Shown one piece after another: positions 32,976 through 40,646 of a DNA stretch of 64,000 bases. Each line of letters starts with the position of its first letter. Position 1 is the stretch's first letter. The DNA comes from Bradyrhizobium manausense (GTDB taxonomy: Bacteria; Pseudomonadota; Alphaproteobacteria; Rhizobiales; Xanthobacteraceae). The translations under genes were made by a program, and so were the position numbers. The notes below the pieces were generated by a model, which saw only the letters and a list, made by a program, of their open reading frames with translations, ran no database searches and was not told the DNA's origin. The stretch is taken from the NCBI RefSeq assembly GCF_018129685.1, contig NZ_JAFCLG010000012.1, positions 62,001-126,000 of the forward strand, in the 5' to 3' direction.

Positions 32976-35072
32976 ATGGATTCCAGGATCATGACTGCGC
33001 TCGGCGATCGCGTGCTGACGCTCGGGCCTTCGCCCGCATCGGATGGTCCCTACAAGAACTTCAAGCTGACGCGCGATGCCGACGGCGTCGCCTGGCTGCT
33101 GTTCGACCGTGCCGGCGCCAGCGCCAACACGCTATCCTCCGACGTGATGGAGGAGTTCGACGCCGCGCTCGCTGCGATCGAGACGGAGCGCCCGGCCGGC
33201 CTCGTCATCCGCTCGGCAAAATCGTCCGGCTTCATCGCCGGCGCAGACGTCAACGAGTTTCGCGGCGCCGCCGATCCCGCGGTGGTGGAGACGCGCATCC
33301 GCGCCGCGCATGCGGTGGTCGATCATCTGGAAGCGTTGAAGCTGCCGACGGTCGCTGTGATCCACGGCTTCTGCCTCGGCGGCGGGCTCGAGGTTGCGCT
33401 GGCCTGCCAGTCGCGCATCGCCATCGATGGCGCGCGCTTTGGCTTCCCGGAGGTGATGTTGGGCCTGCACCCCGGGCTCGGTGGCACGGCGCGCTTCACC
33501 GCGCTGGTCAATCCGACCCAGTCGATGGCAATGATGCTGACCGGCCGCACCATCGATGCGCGCCGCGCCAAAGCGCTCGGCCTCGTCGACACCGTGACGC
33601 AGGAGCGCCATGTCCGTCATGCCGTGAAGGATGTTCTGTTCGGCCGCCTCAAGCGGGCCAAGCCTGGCCTGCTCACCCGTGCGGCCAATCTCGGCCCGAT
33701 ACGTGGACTGCTTGCCAAGCGCATGCGCAGCGAGGCGGCGAAGGCCGCTCCCCGCGAGCATTATCCCGCGCCTTATGCGCTGATCGACCTCTGGGAAACG
33801 CATGGCGGCAGCAAGTCAGCGATGCTGAAGGCCGAGCAGACATCGTTTGCCAAATTGATGGTGACGCCGACCGCGCAAAATCTGATCCGTGTGTTCTTCC
33901 TGCGTGAGCAGATGAAGAAGGCGGCCGGCAGCGGCAACCGCATCAAGCATGTCCACGTCATCGGCGCAGGCGCCATGGGCGGCGACATCGCGGCTTGGGT
34001 GGCAGGCCAGGGGCTGCGCGTCTCGCTCGCCGACATGAAGGCCGGGCCGATCGCCGGCGCGGTGAAGCGCGCGGCCGAGCTTTACGGCAAGATCATCCGC
34101 AAGCCGACCGAGGTGCGCGACGCGCTGGATCGGCTGATCCCTGATATGGACGGCGAGGGCGTCCGCAACGCCGATCTCATCATCGAGGCCGTGCCGGAGA
34201 AGCTCGAGCTCAAGCAGAAGGTCTATGCCGGCCTCGAGCCGAAGATGAAGCAGGGTGCGATCCTCGCGACCAACACCTCGAGCATTCCGCTCCAGGACCT
34301 CCGCGCCACGCTGGCGCGACCGGAGCGTTTGGTCGGCCTGCACTTCTTCAACCCGGTGTCGCGGCTGCAACTGGTCGAGGTGATCAGCCATGACGGCAAC
34401 GATGGGCAGGTGCTGAAGGAGGCGCTCGCCTTCGTCGGCGCGATCGATCGCCTGCCGCTGCCCGTGAAGAGCTCGCCCGGCTTCCTCGTCAACCGCGCGC
34501 TGACACCCTATATGCTGGAAGCGATGGTGATGCTGGACGAGAAGACCGACCAGCGCCTGATCGACGCCGCGGCCGAGCAGTTTGGCATGCCGATGGGGCC
34601 GATCGAGCTCGCCGACCAGGTCGGCCTTGATATCTGCCTTGACGTCGGCGACATGCTGCGCGGCAAATTCGGCGATCTGTTGCCGCCGACGCCGGCCTGG
34701 CTCCGCGAGAAGGTCGCCAAGGGTGAACTGGGTCGCAAGACCGGCAAGGGATTTTACACCTGGAAGGACGGCAAGGCCGAGAAGGCGCCATTGCCCGAGA
34801 CCGGCCCACGCGTGACCGATCAGATGATCGACCGACTGGTGCTGCCGATGTCCAATGTCTGTGTCGCGGCCCTTCGCGAAGGCATTGTCGAGGATCCCGA
34901 TGCGGTGGACGGCGCCATGATCTTCGGCACCGGCTACGCGCCGTTCCGCGGCGGCCCCCTCAACTATGCGCGTGCGCGCGGCGTGGAGAATGTCGTATCG
35001 ACCATGCGAGCACTGGCCGAGCGATTCGGTGGGCGTTTCGCGCCCGATCCGGGCTGGGACGACTTCAAGTGA
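32976..35072 (+). CDS. Bifunctional enoyl-CoA hydratase / 3-hydroxyacyl-CoA dehydrogenase (FadB/FadJ-type)
   Basis: A 698-residue two-enzyme protein for steps two and three of beta-oxidation. The hydratase domain (about 15-215) keeps the oxyanion-hole and both Glu residues in FCLGGGLEVALACQSR and FPEVMLGLHPGLGGTAR. The NAD-binding dehydrogenase domain begins near 325 (VIGAGAMGGDIAAWVAGQGL), with catalytic His in GLHFFNPVSRLQLVEVI, and the C-terminal domain follows (FLVNRALTPYMLEAM). ATG 32976 is chosen over an upstream frame that overlaps the thiolase. It works on products of the two genes before it. Confidence 0.93.
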   Translation: MDSRIMTALGDRVLTLGPSPASDGPYKNFKLTRDADGVAWLLFDRAGASANTLSSDVMEEFDAALAAIETERPAGLVIRSAKSSGFIAGADVNEFRGAADPAVVETRIRAAHAVVDHLEALKLPTVAVIHGFCLGGGLEVALACQSRIAIDGARFGFPEVMLGLHPGLGGTARFTALVNPTQSMAMMLTGRTIDARRAKALGLVDTVTQERHVRHAVKDVLFGRLKRAKPGLLTRAANLGPIRGLLAKRMRSEAAKAAPREHYPAPYALIDLWETHGGSKSAMLKAEQTSFAKLMVTPTAQNLIRVFFLREQMKKAAGSGNRIKHVHVIGAGAMGGDIAAWVAGQGLRVSLADMKAGPIAGAVKRAAELYGKIIRKPTEVRDALDRLIPDMDGEGVRNADLIIEAVPEKLELKQKVYAGLEPKMKQGAILATNTSSIPLQDLRATLARPERLVGLHFFNPVSRLQLVEVISHDGNDGQVLKEALAFVGAIDRLPLPVKSSPGFLVNRALTPYMLEAMVMLDEKTDQRLIDAAAEQFGMPMGPIELADQVGLDICLDVGDMLRGKFGDLLPPTPAWLREKVAKGELGRKTGKGFYTWKDGKAEKAPLPETGPRVTDQMIDRLVLPMSNVCVAALREGIVEDPDAVDGAMIFGTGYAPFRGGPLNYARARGVENVVSTMRALAERFGGRFAPDPGWDDFK

Positions 35073-35079
35073 GAAGCGC

Positions 35080-35490
35080 ATGAGCGATCAGGGGACGACT
35101 GGGCCGAGCGGCGATCTCTGCATCCGCACGCTGGCGATGCCCGCCGACACCAATGCCAATGGCGATATCTTCGGCGGCTGGCTGCTCAGCCAGATGGACG
35201 TCGGCGGCGGCGTGTTTGCCTCGAAGGTTGCGAAGTCGCGAACCGTCACGGTTGCGATCGAGGCGATGAATTTTCGCAAGGCGGTATATGTCGGCGATCT
35301 CGTCTCGGTCTACGCCAATCTCGTGCGCGTGGGCCGGACCTCGATGACAGTCCATCTTGAAGCCTGGGCGCTGCGGCGACGCGAGCAGCAGCCGATCCTC
35401 GTGACCGACGGCAATTTCACCTATGTCTCGATCGACGAAAACGGTCATCCGCAAGCGATCCAGCGCAACGATCCGCCGATTGCGACGTAG
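35080..35490 (+). CDS. Acyl-CoA thioesterase, YciA-type hotdog
   Basis: A 136-residue single hotdog-fold thioesterase. The family blocks NANGDIFGGWLLSQMD (active-site Asp/Gly helix), FASKVAKSRTVTVAIEAMNF and the GD.V..YA strand are present. It hydrolyses acyl-CoA to free CoA. It is the last gene of the beta-oxidation operon, 7 bases after the bifunctional enzyme, with AGAAGCGC before ATG 35080. It may relieve CoA trapping when chain shortening stalls (inference). Confidence 0.9.
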   Translation: MSDQGTTGPSGDLCIRTLAMPADTNANGDIFGGWLLSQMDVGGGVFASKVAKSRTVTVAIEAMNFRKAVYVGDLVSVYANLVRVGRTSMTVHLEAWALRRREQQPILVTDGNFTYVSIDENGHPQAIQRNDPPIAT

Positions 35491-35657
35491 TCGCGCGCGG
35501 CGCTTCGTCCCATCCCACAAAAACTGCAACACGCTGAAACGCGGCACGAGTGAGTCAACGCGCCGCGTCTTTGCCAGGAGCGGGTCATAAAACGGATGAG
35601 GTCCCGGTGTACTCAGTTGCGCGTTGATTCGGGGTGGAAACCGGCTGATTTGCCCTA

Positions 35658-35682
35658 GGAACATTTGGGCAGACATGCCGTT
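35658..35682 (+). promoter_or_regulatory. EcfG-type general stress promoter
   Basis: GGAAC (35658-35662), 16 bases, CGTT (35679-35682): exact consensus. The ATG of the 63-residue gene at 35712 is 29 bases downstream. Confidence 0.8.
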
Positions 35683-35711
35683 ATTTGCCCGCACTGAGGA
35701 CTCCACGGGCC

Positions 35712-35903
35712 ATGCCGGACAGCTATATCATCGAAGTGAATTCAGAGACTGCGGGCATCGTGGTTCGCGGCCACGGTGGCTACTGTTTCTTCGCCTCGTC
35801 TCATCAATTCAATCGCCTCGAAGGCCAGCTCTTCCGCAACGCCCGCGAAGCCGAGCGCGCTGCGCGCAAGCTGGTGAATGGCGACGTGAAGGAGGCGGCG
35901 TAG
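35712..35903 (+). CDS. Small protein of unknown function, stress-promoter driven
   Basis: A 63-residue protein (MPDSYIIEVNSETAGIVVRG, GHGGYCFFASSHQFNRLEGQ, then FRNAREAERAARKLVNGD). A beta-rich first half and a helical, charged second half suggest a small folded domain. Frames from 35685 would add a Pro/Arg-rich leader, but the exact EcfG promoter at 35658 fits the ATG at 35712. Homologues occur as hypothetical genes in Bradyrhizobium. Function unknown. Confidence 0.75.
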   Translation: MPDSYIIEVNSETAGIVVRGHGGYCFFASSHQFNRLEGQLFRNAREAERAARKLVNGDVKEAA

Positions 35904-35908
35904 GGTCT

Positions 35909-35984
35909 GTCATTCCGGGGCGCGCGTAGCGCGAGCCCGGAATCCATTGCGCGCCCGCGCCGTTCGGCGCGTCCCGGAATGACG
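35909..35984. repeat. gtcattccgg-type palindromic repeat
   Basis: Starts gtcattccggggcgcgcgta and ends gcgtcccggaatgacg, with inner gagcccggaatccattgcgc. It lies between the converging 35712 and 35992 genes and could also serve as a transcript end. Confidence 0.85.
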
Positions 35985-35991
35985 TCATCGA

Positions 35992-36384
35992 TCACAATTT
36001 CGTCGCCGAGCGCGACAACAGCTTCCACGCCTCGCCCTGCTTCTGCCAGTTCATCAGGATGTGAAGGCTGTTTTCGACCTTCTTTCCCTCGGTCATCATC
36101 TCGGCCATCCAGTGAAAGCGCACGATCGCGGCGGGGCCGACGACCTTGATGGTCGGATCCTTGTACTTAATCGAGAGAAATTTCGTCTTGCCGTCGGTGG
36201 CGTTGGCGACGAAGGCGGCCTTGTCCTCGAGGAAGCCGTTGGAATGGCTGTAGCTCAGATCGTCCGCGCACAGCGCGCTGAGCGCCTTCGGATCGGCTGC
36301 GATCTGGGCGAGGCGAAATGCCTCGACGTTCCTGGCCACAGCCTCACTGTCCGTCGTGGCCGCATGATCGCGATTGAGTGTCAT
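35992..36384 (-). CDS. NTF2-like/SnoaL-type (DUF4440) protein
   Basis: A 130-residue protein. Typical DUF4440 pattern: an N-terminal helix (VARNVEAFRLAQIAADPKAL), SALCADDLSYSHSNGFLEDK, then strands IKVVGPAAIVRFHWMAEMM and HILMNWQKQGEAWKLLSRSA. The family shares the NTF2 pocket but has no fixed activity. GGGAGGATACG before ATG 36384 is a strong ribosome-binding site. It is divergent from the HAD phosphatase gene. Confidence 0.82.
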   Translation of the reverse strand: MTLNRDHAATTDSEAVARNVEAFRLAQIAADPKALSALCADDLSYSHSNGFLEDKAAFVANATDGKTKFLSIKYKDPTIKVVGPAAIVRFHWMAEMMTEGKKVENSLHILMNWQKQGEAWKLLSRSATKL

Positions 36385-36533
36385 CGTATCCTCCCGTCTT
36401 GATCTTGCGCCCACTGTTGCAGCCGCATCCGATTTTGTCGAGCATCGCCAGATACGATCCGCTGCATTGCGTCGGCCGGCGCGAATTGATACGTCTCGCG
36501 CATCATTGCGCGGCGCGCGAGAGGAAACACGGA

Positions 36534-37208
36534 ATGATGCAGGGACTGGGCAAGGCGTTGCTGTTCGACATCGACGGTACGCTCGCCAACACCGACCCGC
36601 TGCACCTGAAGGCGTTCAACCAGGTGCTCGGTCCTCGCGGCCATACATTCGACCACGCGCGCTTTTCCAGAGAGTTGCAGGGCTTCGCCAATGTCTCAAT
36701 CGGCGAACGCTTTCTGCCTGACGAGACCCTGGAGCGGCGCGCCGAAATTCTCGGTGAAAAGGAACAGGTGTTCCGGACCTTGGTCGCGGGGCAGATCGAA
36801 CCGCTGCCGGGCCTGATGGCGCTGCTCGATCGCGCGGACGCCGCGGGCGTTCCCATGGTCGCGGTCACCAATGCGCCGCGTCTCAACGCCGAGTTGCTGC
36901 TGTCCGGCCTCGGCATCGCGCATCGCTTCAAGACGCTCGTGATCGGCGACGAACTGCCGCACGGCAAGCCGCACCCGCTGCCTTATCTGGAGGGGCTGCG
37001 CTTCGTCGGCGCCAGTGCGGCCGCCTCGGTCGCGTTCGAGGATTCCCGCTCCGGCGTGCAGTCGGCCACGGCCGCCGGTATCCCGACCATCGGCATCCGG
37101 ACCAGCCTTGGCGATGCCGACCTTGTCGGCGCGGGCGCGGTCGCTTCGGCGAGCGCCTTCGACGATCCCGCGCTGCTTTCACGCCTTGCGCGCGCAATGG
37201 CCTGGTGA
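36534..37208 (+). CDS. HAD-superfamily phosphatase (Gph/beta-PGM-like)
   Basis: A 224-residue hydrolase. Motif I LLFDIDGTLANTD, motif II VAVTNAPR, motif III Lys in GKPHPLPYLEGL and motif IV VAFEDSRSGVQSA are all intact, with a helical C1 cap (about 20-85). Substrates of this group include phosphoglycolate, sugar phosphates and glycerol-3-phosphate. The gene ends 89 bases before glpR, so a link to glycerol phosphate is possible but unproven. GAGGAA precedes ATG 36534. Confidence 0.88.
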   Translation: MMQGLGKALLFDIDGTLANTDPLHLKAFNQVLGPRGHTFDHARFSRELQGFANVSIGERFLPDETLERRAEILGEKEQVFRTLVAGQIEPLPGLMALLDRADAAGVPMVAVTNAPRLNAELLLSGLGIAHRFKTLVIGDELPHGKPHPLPYLEGLRFVGASAAASVAFEDSRSGVQSATAAGIPTIGIRTSLGDADLVGAGAVASASAFDDPALLSRLARAMAW

Positions 37209-37297
37209 GGCCTCGTCTATGAACCGTGATCGGGGTGCGCATTGACCGCGCGGCCGAGAAGCCGCACCATGCATCATTCTGATTTGAGGCCATTGCC

Positions 37298-38143
37298 GTG
37301 ACCGGATTGACCCATCGCCAGGCTGAAATCCTCAACATCGCCCGCGCCTCCGGCCGCGTCATGGTCGAGGAGCTGGCGCGCCGGTTCGAGGTTTCTGCCC
37401 AGACGATCCGCAAGGACCTCAACGATCTCTGCGAGCGCCGCTCGCTGACCCGCATCCATGGCGGCGCGATCATCGCCTCCGGCGTGGAAAATCTCGCCTA
37501 TGAGGCGCGCCGATTCGTCGCCGCCGACGAGAAGAAGGCGATCGGCGCCGCCGCCGCTTCGCTGATCCCGAACGGCTGCTCGCTCTTCATCAACATCGGC
37601 ACCACGACGGAGGAGGTCGCGAGCGCGCTGACCTCGCACGAGGATCTGCTGGTCATCACCAACAATCTCAACGTTGCCATGCTGCTGTATCGCCATCCCC
37701 GCATCGAAGTGGTGGTCGCGGGCGGTACGGTGCGGCGCGCCGACGGTGCGGTGGTCGGCTCGACCGCGACGCAACTGATCGGCCAGTTCAAGGTCGACTA
37801 CGCCATCATCGGCGCCTCCGCGATCGACGAGGAGGGCGCGCTGCTGGACTTCGACTATCGCGAGGTGCAGGTGGCGCAGGCCATCATCGCCAATGCCCGC
37901 AGCGTCATGCTGGTCGCCGATTCAACCAAGCTTCGCCGCAGCGCACCGGTCCGCATCGCGCATATGACCCAGATCCAGACCTTCGTGACCGACCAGGAAC
38001 TGCCCGAGCGCCTCGCCACCATCTGCCACAGCAAGGGCATCGAGGTGGTCGCGGCGATGCCGAAGGGCTCTGATATCGACGAGATCCAGGCCGATGCGCA
38101 GGATGCGGCGCCTGAAGCAGCGCCGGTGGTGCGGCTGCGCTAA
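37298..38143 (+). CDS. glpR: DeoR-family repressor of glycerol-3-phosphate genes
   Basis: A 281-residue regulator. The N-terminal DeoR helix-turn-helix (about 5-60) reads RQAEILNIARASGRVMVEEL, ARRFEVSAQTIRKDLNDLCE, RRSLTRIHGGAI. The C-terminal sugar-phosphate-binding domain has NGCSLFINIGTTTEEVASAL, VITNNLNVA, VVAGGTVRRADGAVVG and LVADSTKLRRSAPVRI. GTG 37298 is the start. It lies just upstream of glpD-glpSTPQUV, separated by a toxin-antitoxin pair, and most likely represses that operon until glycerol-3-phosphate is present. TTTCG motifs near 39000 are candidate sites. Confidence 0.9.
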   Translation: MTGLTHRQAEILNIARASGRVMVEELARRFEVSAQTIRKDLNDLCERRSLTRIHGGAIIASGVENLAYEARRFVAADEKKAIGAAAASLIPNGCSLFINIGTTTEEVASALTSHEDLLVITNNLNVAMLLYRHPRIEVVVAGGTVRRADGAVVGSTATQLIGQFKVDYAIIGASAIDEEGALLDFDYREVQVAQAIIANARSVMLVADSTKLRRSAPVRIAHMTQIQTFVTDQELPERLATICHSKGIEVVAAMPKGSDIDEIQADAQDAAPEAAPVVRLR

Positions 38144-38147
38144 GGGC

Positions 38148-38564
38148 TTATGTGCTGTTCCACGGGTTGTGCAGCGGCACGCCTGTCGGTTCGAAATCCC
38201 CCACATTGCGTGTGACAACCGTCAATCCGTGGACAAGCGCGGTTGCTGCAATGAGAGCATCGCGTTCGGCCCGCGGGTTGGGAACGTGAAGTTGCGCACA
38301 GCGCTGTGCCAGGGCCGTGTCGATGGCCAGAATTCGTCCCTCGAAGCGCGCCAGAACTTGAGTGTCGATCCAATTGCGCAGGATGGCGCCTTGTGCAGCG
38401 TCCTTGCGCTCGATCAAGCGCGCACCAAGTTCGATTTCAAGAATCGAGATGGCGGACATGAAAAAATTCGCCGCAGGAACTGCATTGGCCCAGGCGACGA
38501 CATTGCGATCGGCTTTATCCGGTCGCCTCAATTCGGAGATGACATTGGTGTCCAGCAGAAACAT
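38148..38564 (-). CDS. PIN-domain toxin (VapC/FitB-type)
   Basis: A 138-residue probable ribonuclease. The acidic residues of the PIN active site are in MFLLDTNVISELRR, ISILEIELGARL, and NPRAERDALIAATALVHGLTVVTRNVGDF. Its ATG overlaps the antitoxin stop by one base (TGATG). The pair is on the minus strand between glpR and glpD. The stop is 4 bases from the glpR stop, so the genes converge tail to tail. Confidence 0.9.
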   Translation of the reverse strand: MFLLDTNVISELRRPDKADRNVVAWANAVPAANFFMSAISILEIELGARLIERKDAAQGAILRNWIDTQVLARFEGRILAIDTALAQRCAQLHVPNPRAERDALIAATALVHGLTVVTRNVGDFEPTGVPLHNPWNST

Positions 38565-38815
38565 CAGTCGAGATCGGCGGACTTGAAGATTCCGCCATCC
38601 ACGCGAGGCGGATCGAAATCAAAGTCCGTACTCGTCTGCGCCAGAGCCTCGGCAAGGCTCATGTGTCCGCCGCTCAGACGCAAATAGTCTTCGATCGTCA
38701 GGAGCACATGGGCTGGGCGGCCGCGATCCGTAATGAAGACGGGTCCTTGCGATGCAGCTTTTTTGGCGCCGCTGGTGTCCTGATTGAATTCCCGGCTGGT
38801 GAGAGTGGTCACCAT
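38564..38815 (-). CDS. Phd/YefM-family antitoxin
   Basis: An 83-residue antitoxin. The Phd/YefM DNA-binding half reads VTTLTSREFNQDTSGAKKAA, then GPVFITDRGRPAHVLLTIED and YLRLSGG. The toxin-neutralising C-terminus ends FDPPRVDGGIFKSADLD. It is translationally coupled to the PIN toxin. ATG 38815 has GGGAGC upstream; the frame further upstream lacks conservation. It likely autoregulates through an inverted repeat at 38859. Confidence 0.88.
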   Translation of the reverse strand: MVTTLTSREFNQDTSGAKKAASQGPVFITDRGRPAHVLLTIEDYLRLSGGHMSLAEALAQTSTDFDFDPPRVDGGIFKSADLD

Positions 38816-38858
38816 CGTGAGCTCCCTTGTAGCGACGGCGTCATACGCGCGCATGTAT

Positions 38859-38878
38859 ATGTAGATATGTTGCTACAT
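38859..38878. promoter_or_regulatory. Inverted repeat, candidate antitoxin operator
   Basis: ATGTAG-N8-CTACAT, 6-base perfect arms, 44 bases upstream of the antitoxin ATG in an AT-rich patch. A further TGTAG half-site is at 38829. Position and size fit Phd/YefM autoregulation. Confidence 0.5.
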
Positions 38879-38994
38879 TCAAGCGTGTCATTGGCCCGGC
38901 AGCCTCTCGATGCCGTTCGATCAAGCCGATTGCTCTCAAATCTGTCTGTCTGCCTGCCTATTTCTTCACCACTTTGACGATGAAAAAGTTCCAT

Positions 38995-39061
38995 TTTCGC
39001 TTTCGGCAGTCACTCTTTCGTCTTGCTTTCGTTTTTGGGTGTGATCTAATCCAAAACGAAA
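38995..39061. promoter_or_regulatory. TTTCG motif cluster upstream of glpD, candidate GlpR site
   Basis: TTTCG occurs at 38995, 39001, 39016 and 39027, and its complement CGAAA at 39057, all within 67 bases and ending 35 bases before the glpD start. DeoR-family repressors often bind repeated TTTCG-like half sites. The cluster is in the expected operator position for the adjacent glpR product. Assignment is inference. Confidence 0.5.
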
Positions 39062-39095
39062 GCTGCCGCTCGACTGAACGAGCGGGTTCCGGGGG

Positions 39096-40646
39096 ATGCG
39101 TCTGTTGGAGCGTATTTTCGACCTCGCCATCATTGGAGGCGGTGTAAACGGTTGCGGCATCGCGCGTGACGCGGTCGGCCGGGGTAACACCGTTTTCCTG
39201 TGCGAAATGAACGATTTGGCGAGCGGGACGTCGTCCTGGTCGACCAAGCTGGTGCATGGCGGCCTGCGCTATCTCGAATATTACGAATTCCGCCTGGTCC
39301 GCGAAGCGCTGATCGAACGCGAGATTCTCTGGGGCATCGCGCCCCACATCATTCGCCCCCTGCGTTTCGTTCTGCCGCATCACGCCGGTCTGCGTCCGGC
39401 CTGGCTGCTGCGCCTCGGCCTCTTCCTCTACGATCACATCGGCGGCCGTCATCTCCTGCCGCCAACCCGCTCGCTCGATCTCAGGCGCGACGAAGTCGGC
39501 AAGCCGCTGATCCCGAATCGTTACGGCCGCGCGTTCGAATATTCCGACTGCTTCGTCGATGACGCGCGTCTGGTCGTGCTCAATGCGCGCGACGCCGCCG
39601 ACAAGGGGGCCGAGATCCGCACCCGCACCCGTGCGACCGACATCAAGCAGTCCGACGGGATTTGGACTGTCAGCATGGTCGATACGCTGACCGGCGCGCG
39701 CTCGCAGATCCAGGCCCGTGCGCTGGTCAATGCCGGCGGTCCCTGGGTCGAGGACGTGCTCGGGCGCGGTGCGGGCGTCAACGCCAAGGCAAAGGTACGC
39801 CTGGTGCAGGGCTCGCACATCGTGGTCAAGAAGCTCTACGACCACGACCGCGCCTACATGTTCCAGAACGCAGATGGCCGCATCATCTTCGTCATCCCCT
39901 ATCAGGACGATTTCACCCTGATCGGCACCACCGATCGCGATTATGACGGCGATCCGTCCAAGGTGAAGGCCACGGCGGAAGAGATCCAGTATCTCTGCGC
40001 GGCCGCGAGCGAATATCTCGCCAAGCCCGTGGCATATGGGGATGTGGTCTGGACCTATTCCGGCGTGCGACCGCTTTATGACGACGGTGCCAGCGAAGCC
40101 AAGGCCGCGACCCGCGATTACGTATTCGAGCTCGACACGCCGGGCGGGGTGCCGCTGCTGTCGATCTATGGCGGCAAGATCACGACCTATCGCCGCCTCG
40201 CCGAAGAGGCGCTGGAGCGGCTCGCGCCCTATCTTCGCAGCGCGAAAGCGCGTGAGGGCTGGACCGCCAAATGGCCGCTGCCCGGCGGCGACATGGACGT
40301 GTCGGCCGTCGATGGCCTGATCGCCGAGCTTCAGCGCGGCTATCCCTTCCTGAGCCACGAGCATGCGCGGCGCCTTGCGCGCGCCTACGGCACCCGCGCC
40401 ATCAAGCTGCTCGGCGACGCGAAATCGACCGCCGATCTCGGCCAGGCCTTTGGCGCAACTCTGACCGAACGTGAGGTTCGCTACCTGATGACCAACGAAT
40501 GGGCGGTGACCGCCGAGGATATCGTCTGGCGTCGCTCCAAGCTCGGACTGCGGCTGTCTGCCGACGAAATTGCCGCCCTGGACGACTGGATCAAGGCCCA
40601 CGTTGTATCGCAAAGTCCTCTTCTGCAAGCAGGAGGACGCTCATGA
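39096..40646 (+). CDS. glpD: Aerobic glycerol-3-phosphate dehydrogenase
   Basis: A 516-residue FAD enzyme of the inner membrane face that oxidises glycerol-3-phosphate to dihydroxyacetone phosphate and passes electrons to ubiquinone. FAD motif DLAIIGGGVNGCGIARDAVG (8-27), GTSSWSTKLVHGGLRYLEYY, RPLRFVLPHHAGLRP, LVNAGGPWVED and the catalytic-domain GTTDRDYDGDPSKVKAT, IYGGKITTYRRLAEEAL are all present. It is the first gene of the glp operon. Its TGA overlaps the ATG of glpS by four bases, so enzyme and transporter are coupled. Confidence 0.95.
   Translation: MRLLERIFDLAIIGGGVNGCGIARDAVGRGNTVFLCEMNDLASGTSSWSTKLVHGGLRYLEYYEFRLVREALIEREILWGIAPHIIRPLRFVLPHHAGLRPAWLLRLGLFLYDHIGGRHLLPPTRSLDLRRDEVGKPLIPNRYGRAFEYSDCFVDDARLVVLNARDAADKGAEIRTRTRATDIKQSDGIWTVSMVDTLTGARSQIQARALVNAGGPWVEDVLGRGAGVNAKAKVRLVQGSHIVVKKLYDHDRAYMFQNADGRIIFVIPYQDDFTLIGTTDRDYDGDPSKVKATAEEIQYLCAAASEYLAKPVAYGDVVWTYSGVRPLYDDGASEAKAATRDYVFELDTPGGVPLLSIYGGKITTYRRLAEEALERLAPYLRSAKAREGWTAKWPLPGGDMDVSAVDGLIAELQRGYPFLSHEHARRLARAYGTRAIKLLGDAKSTADLGQAFGATLTEREVRYLMTNEWAVTAEDIVWRRSKLGLRLSADEIAALDDWIKAHVVSQSPLLQAGGRS

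Noticed and set aside
38148..38815. Possibility that the PIN/Phd pair is part of a larger mobile element
   Set aside because: No integrase, transposase or flanking repeats were seen; the pair appears alone.
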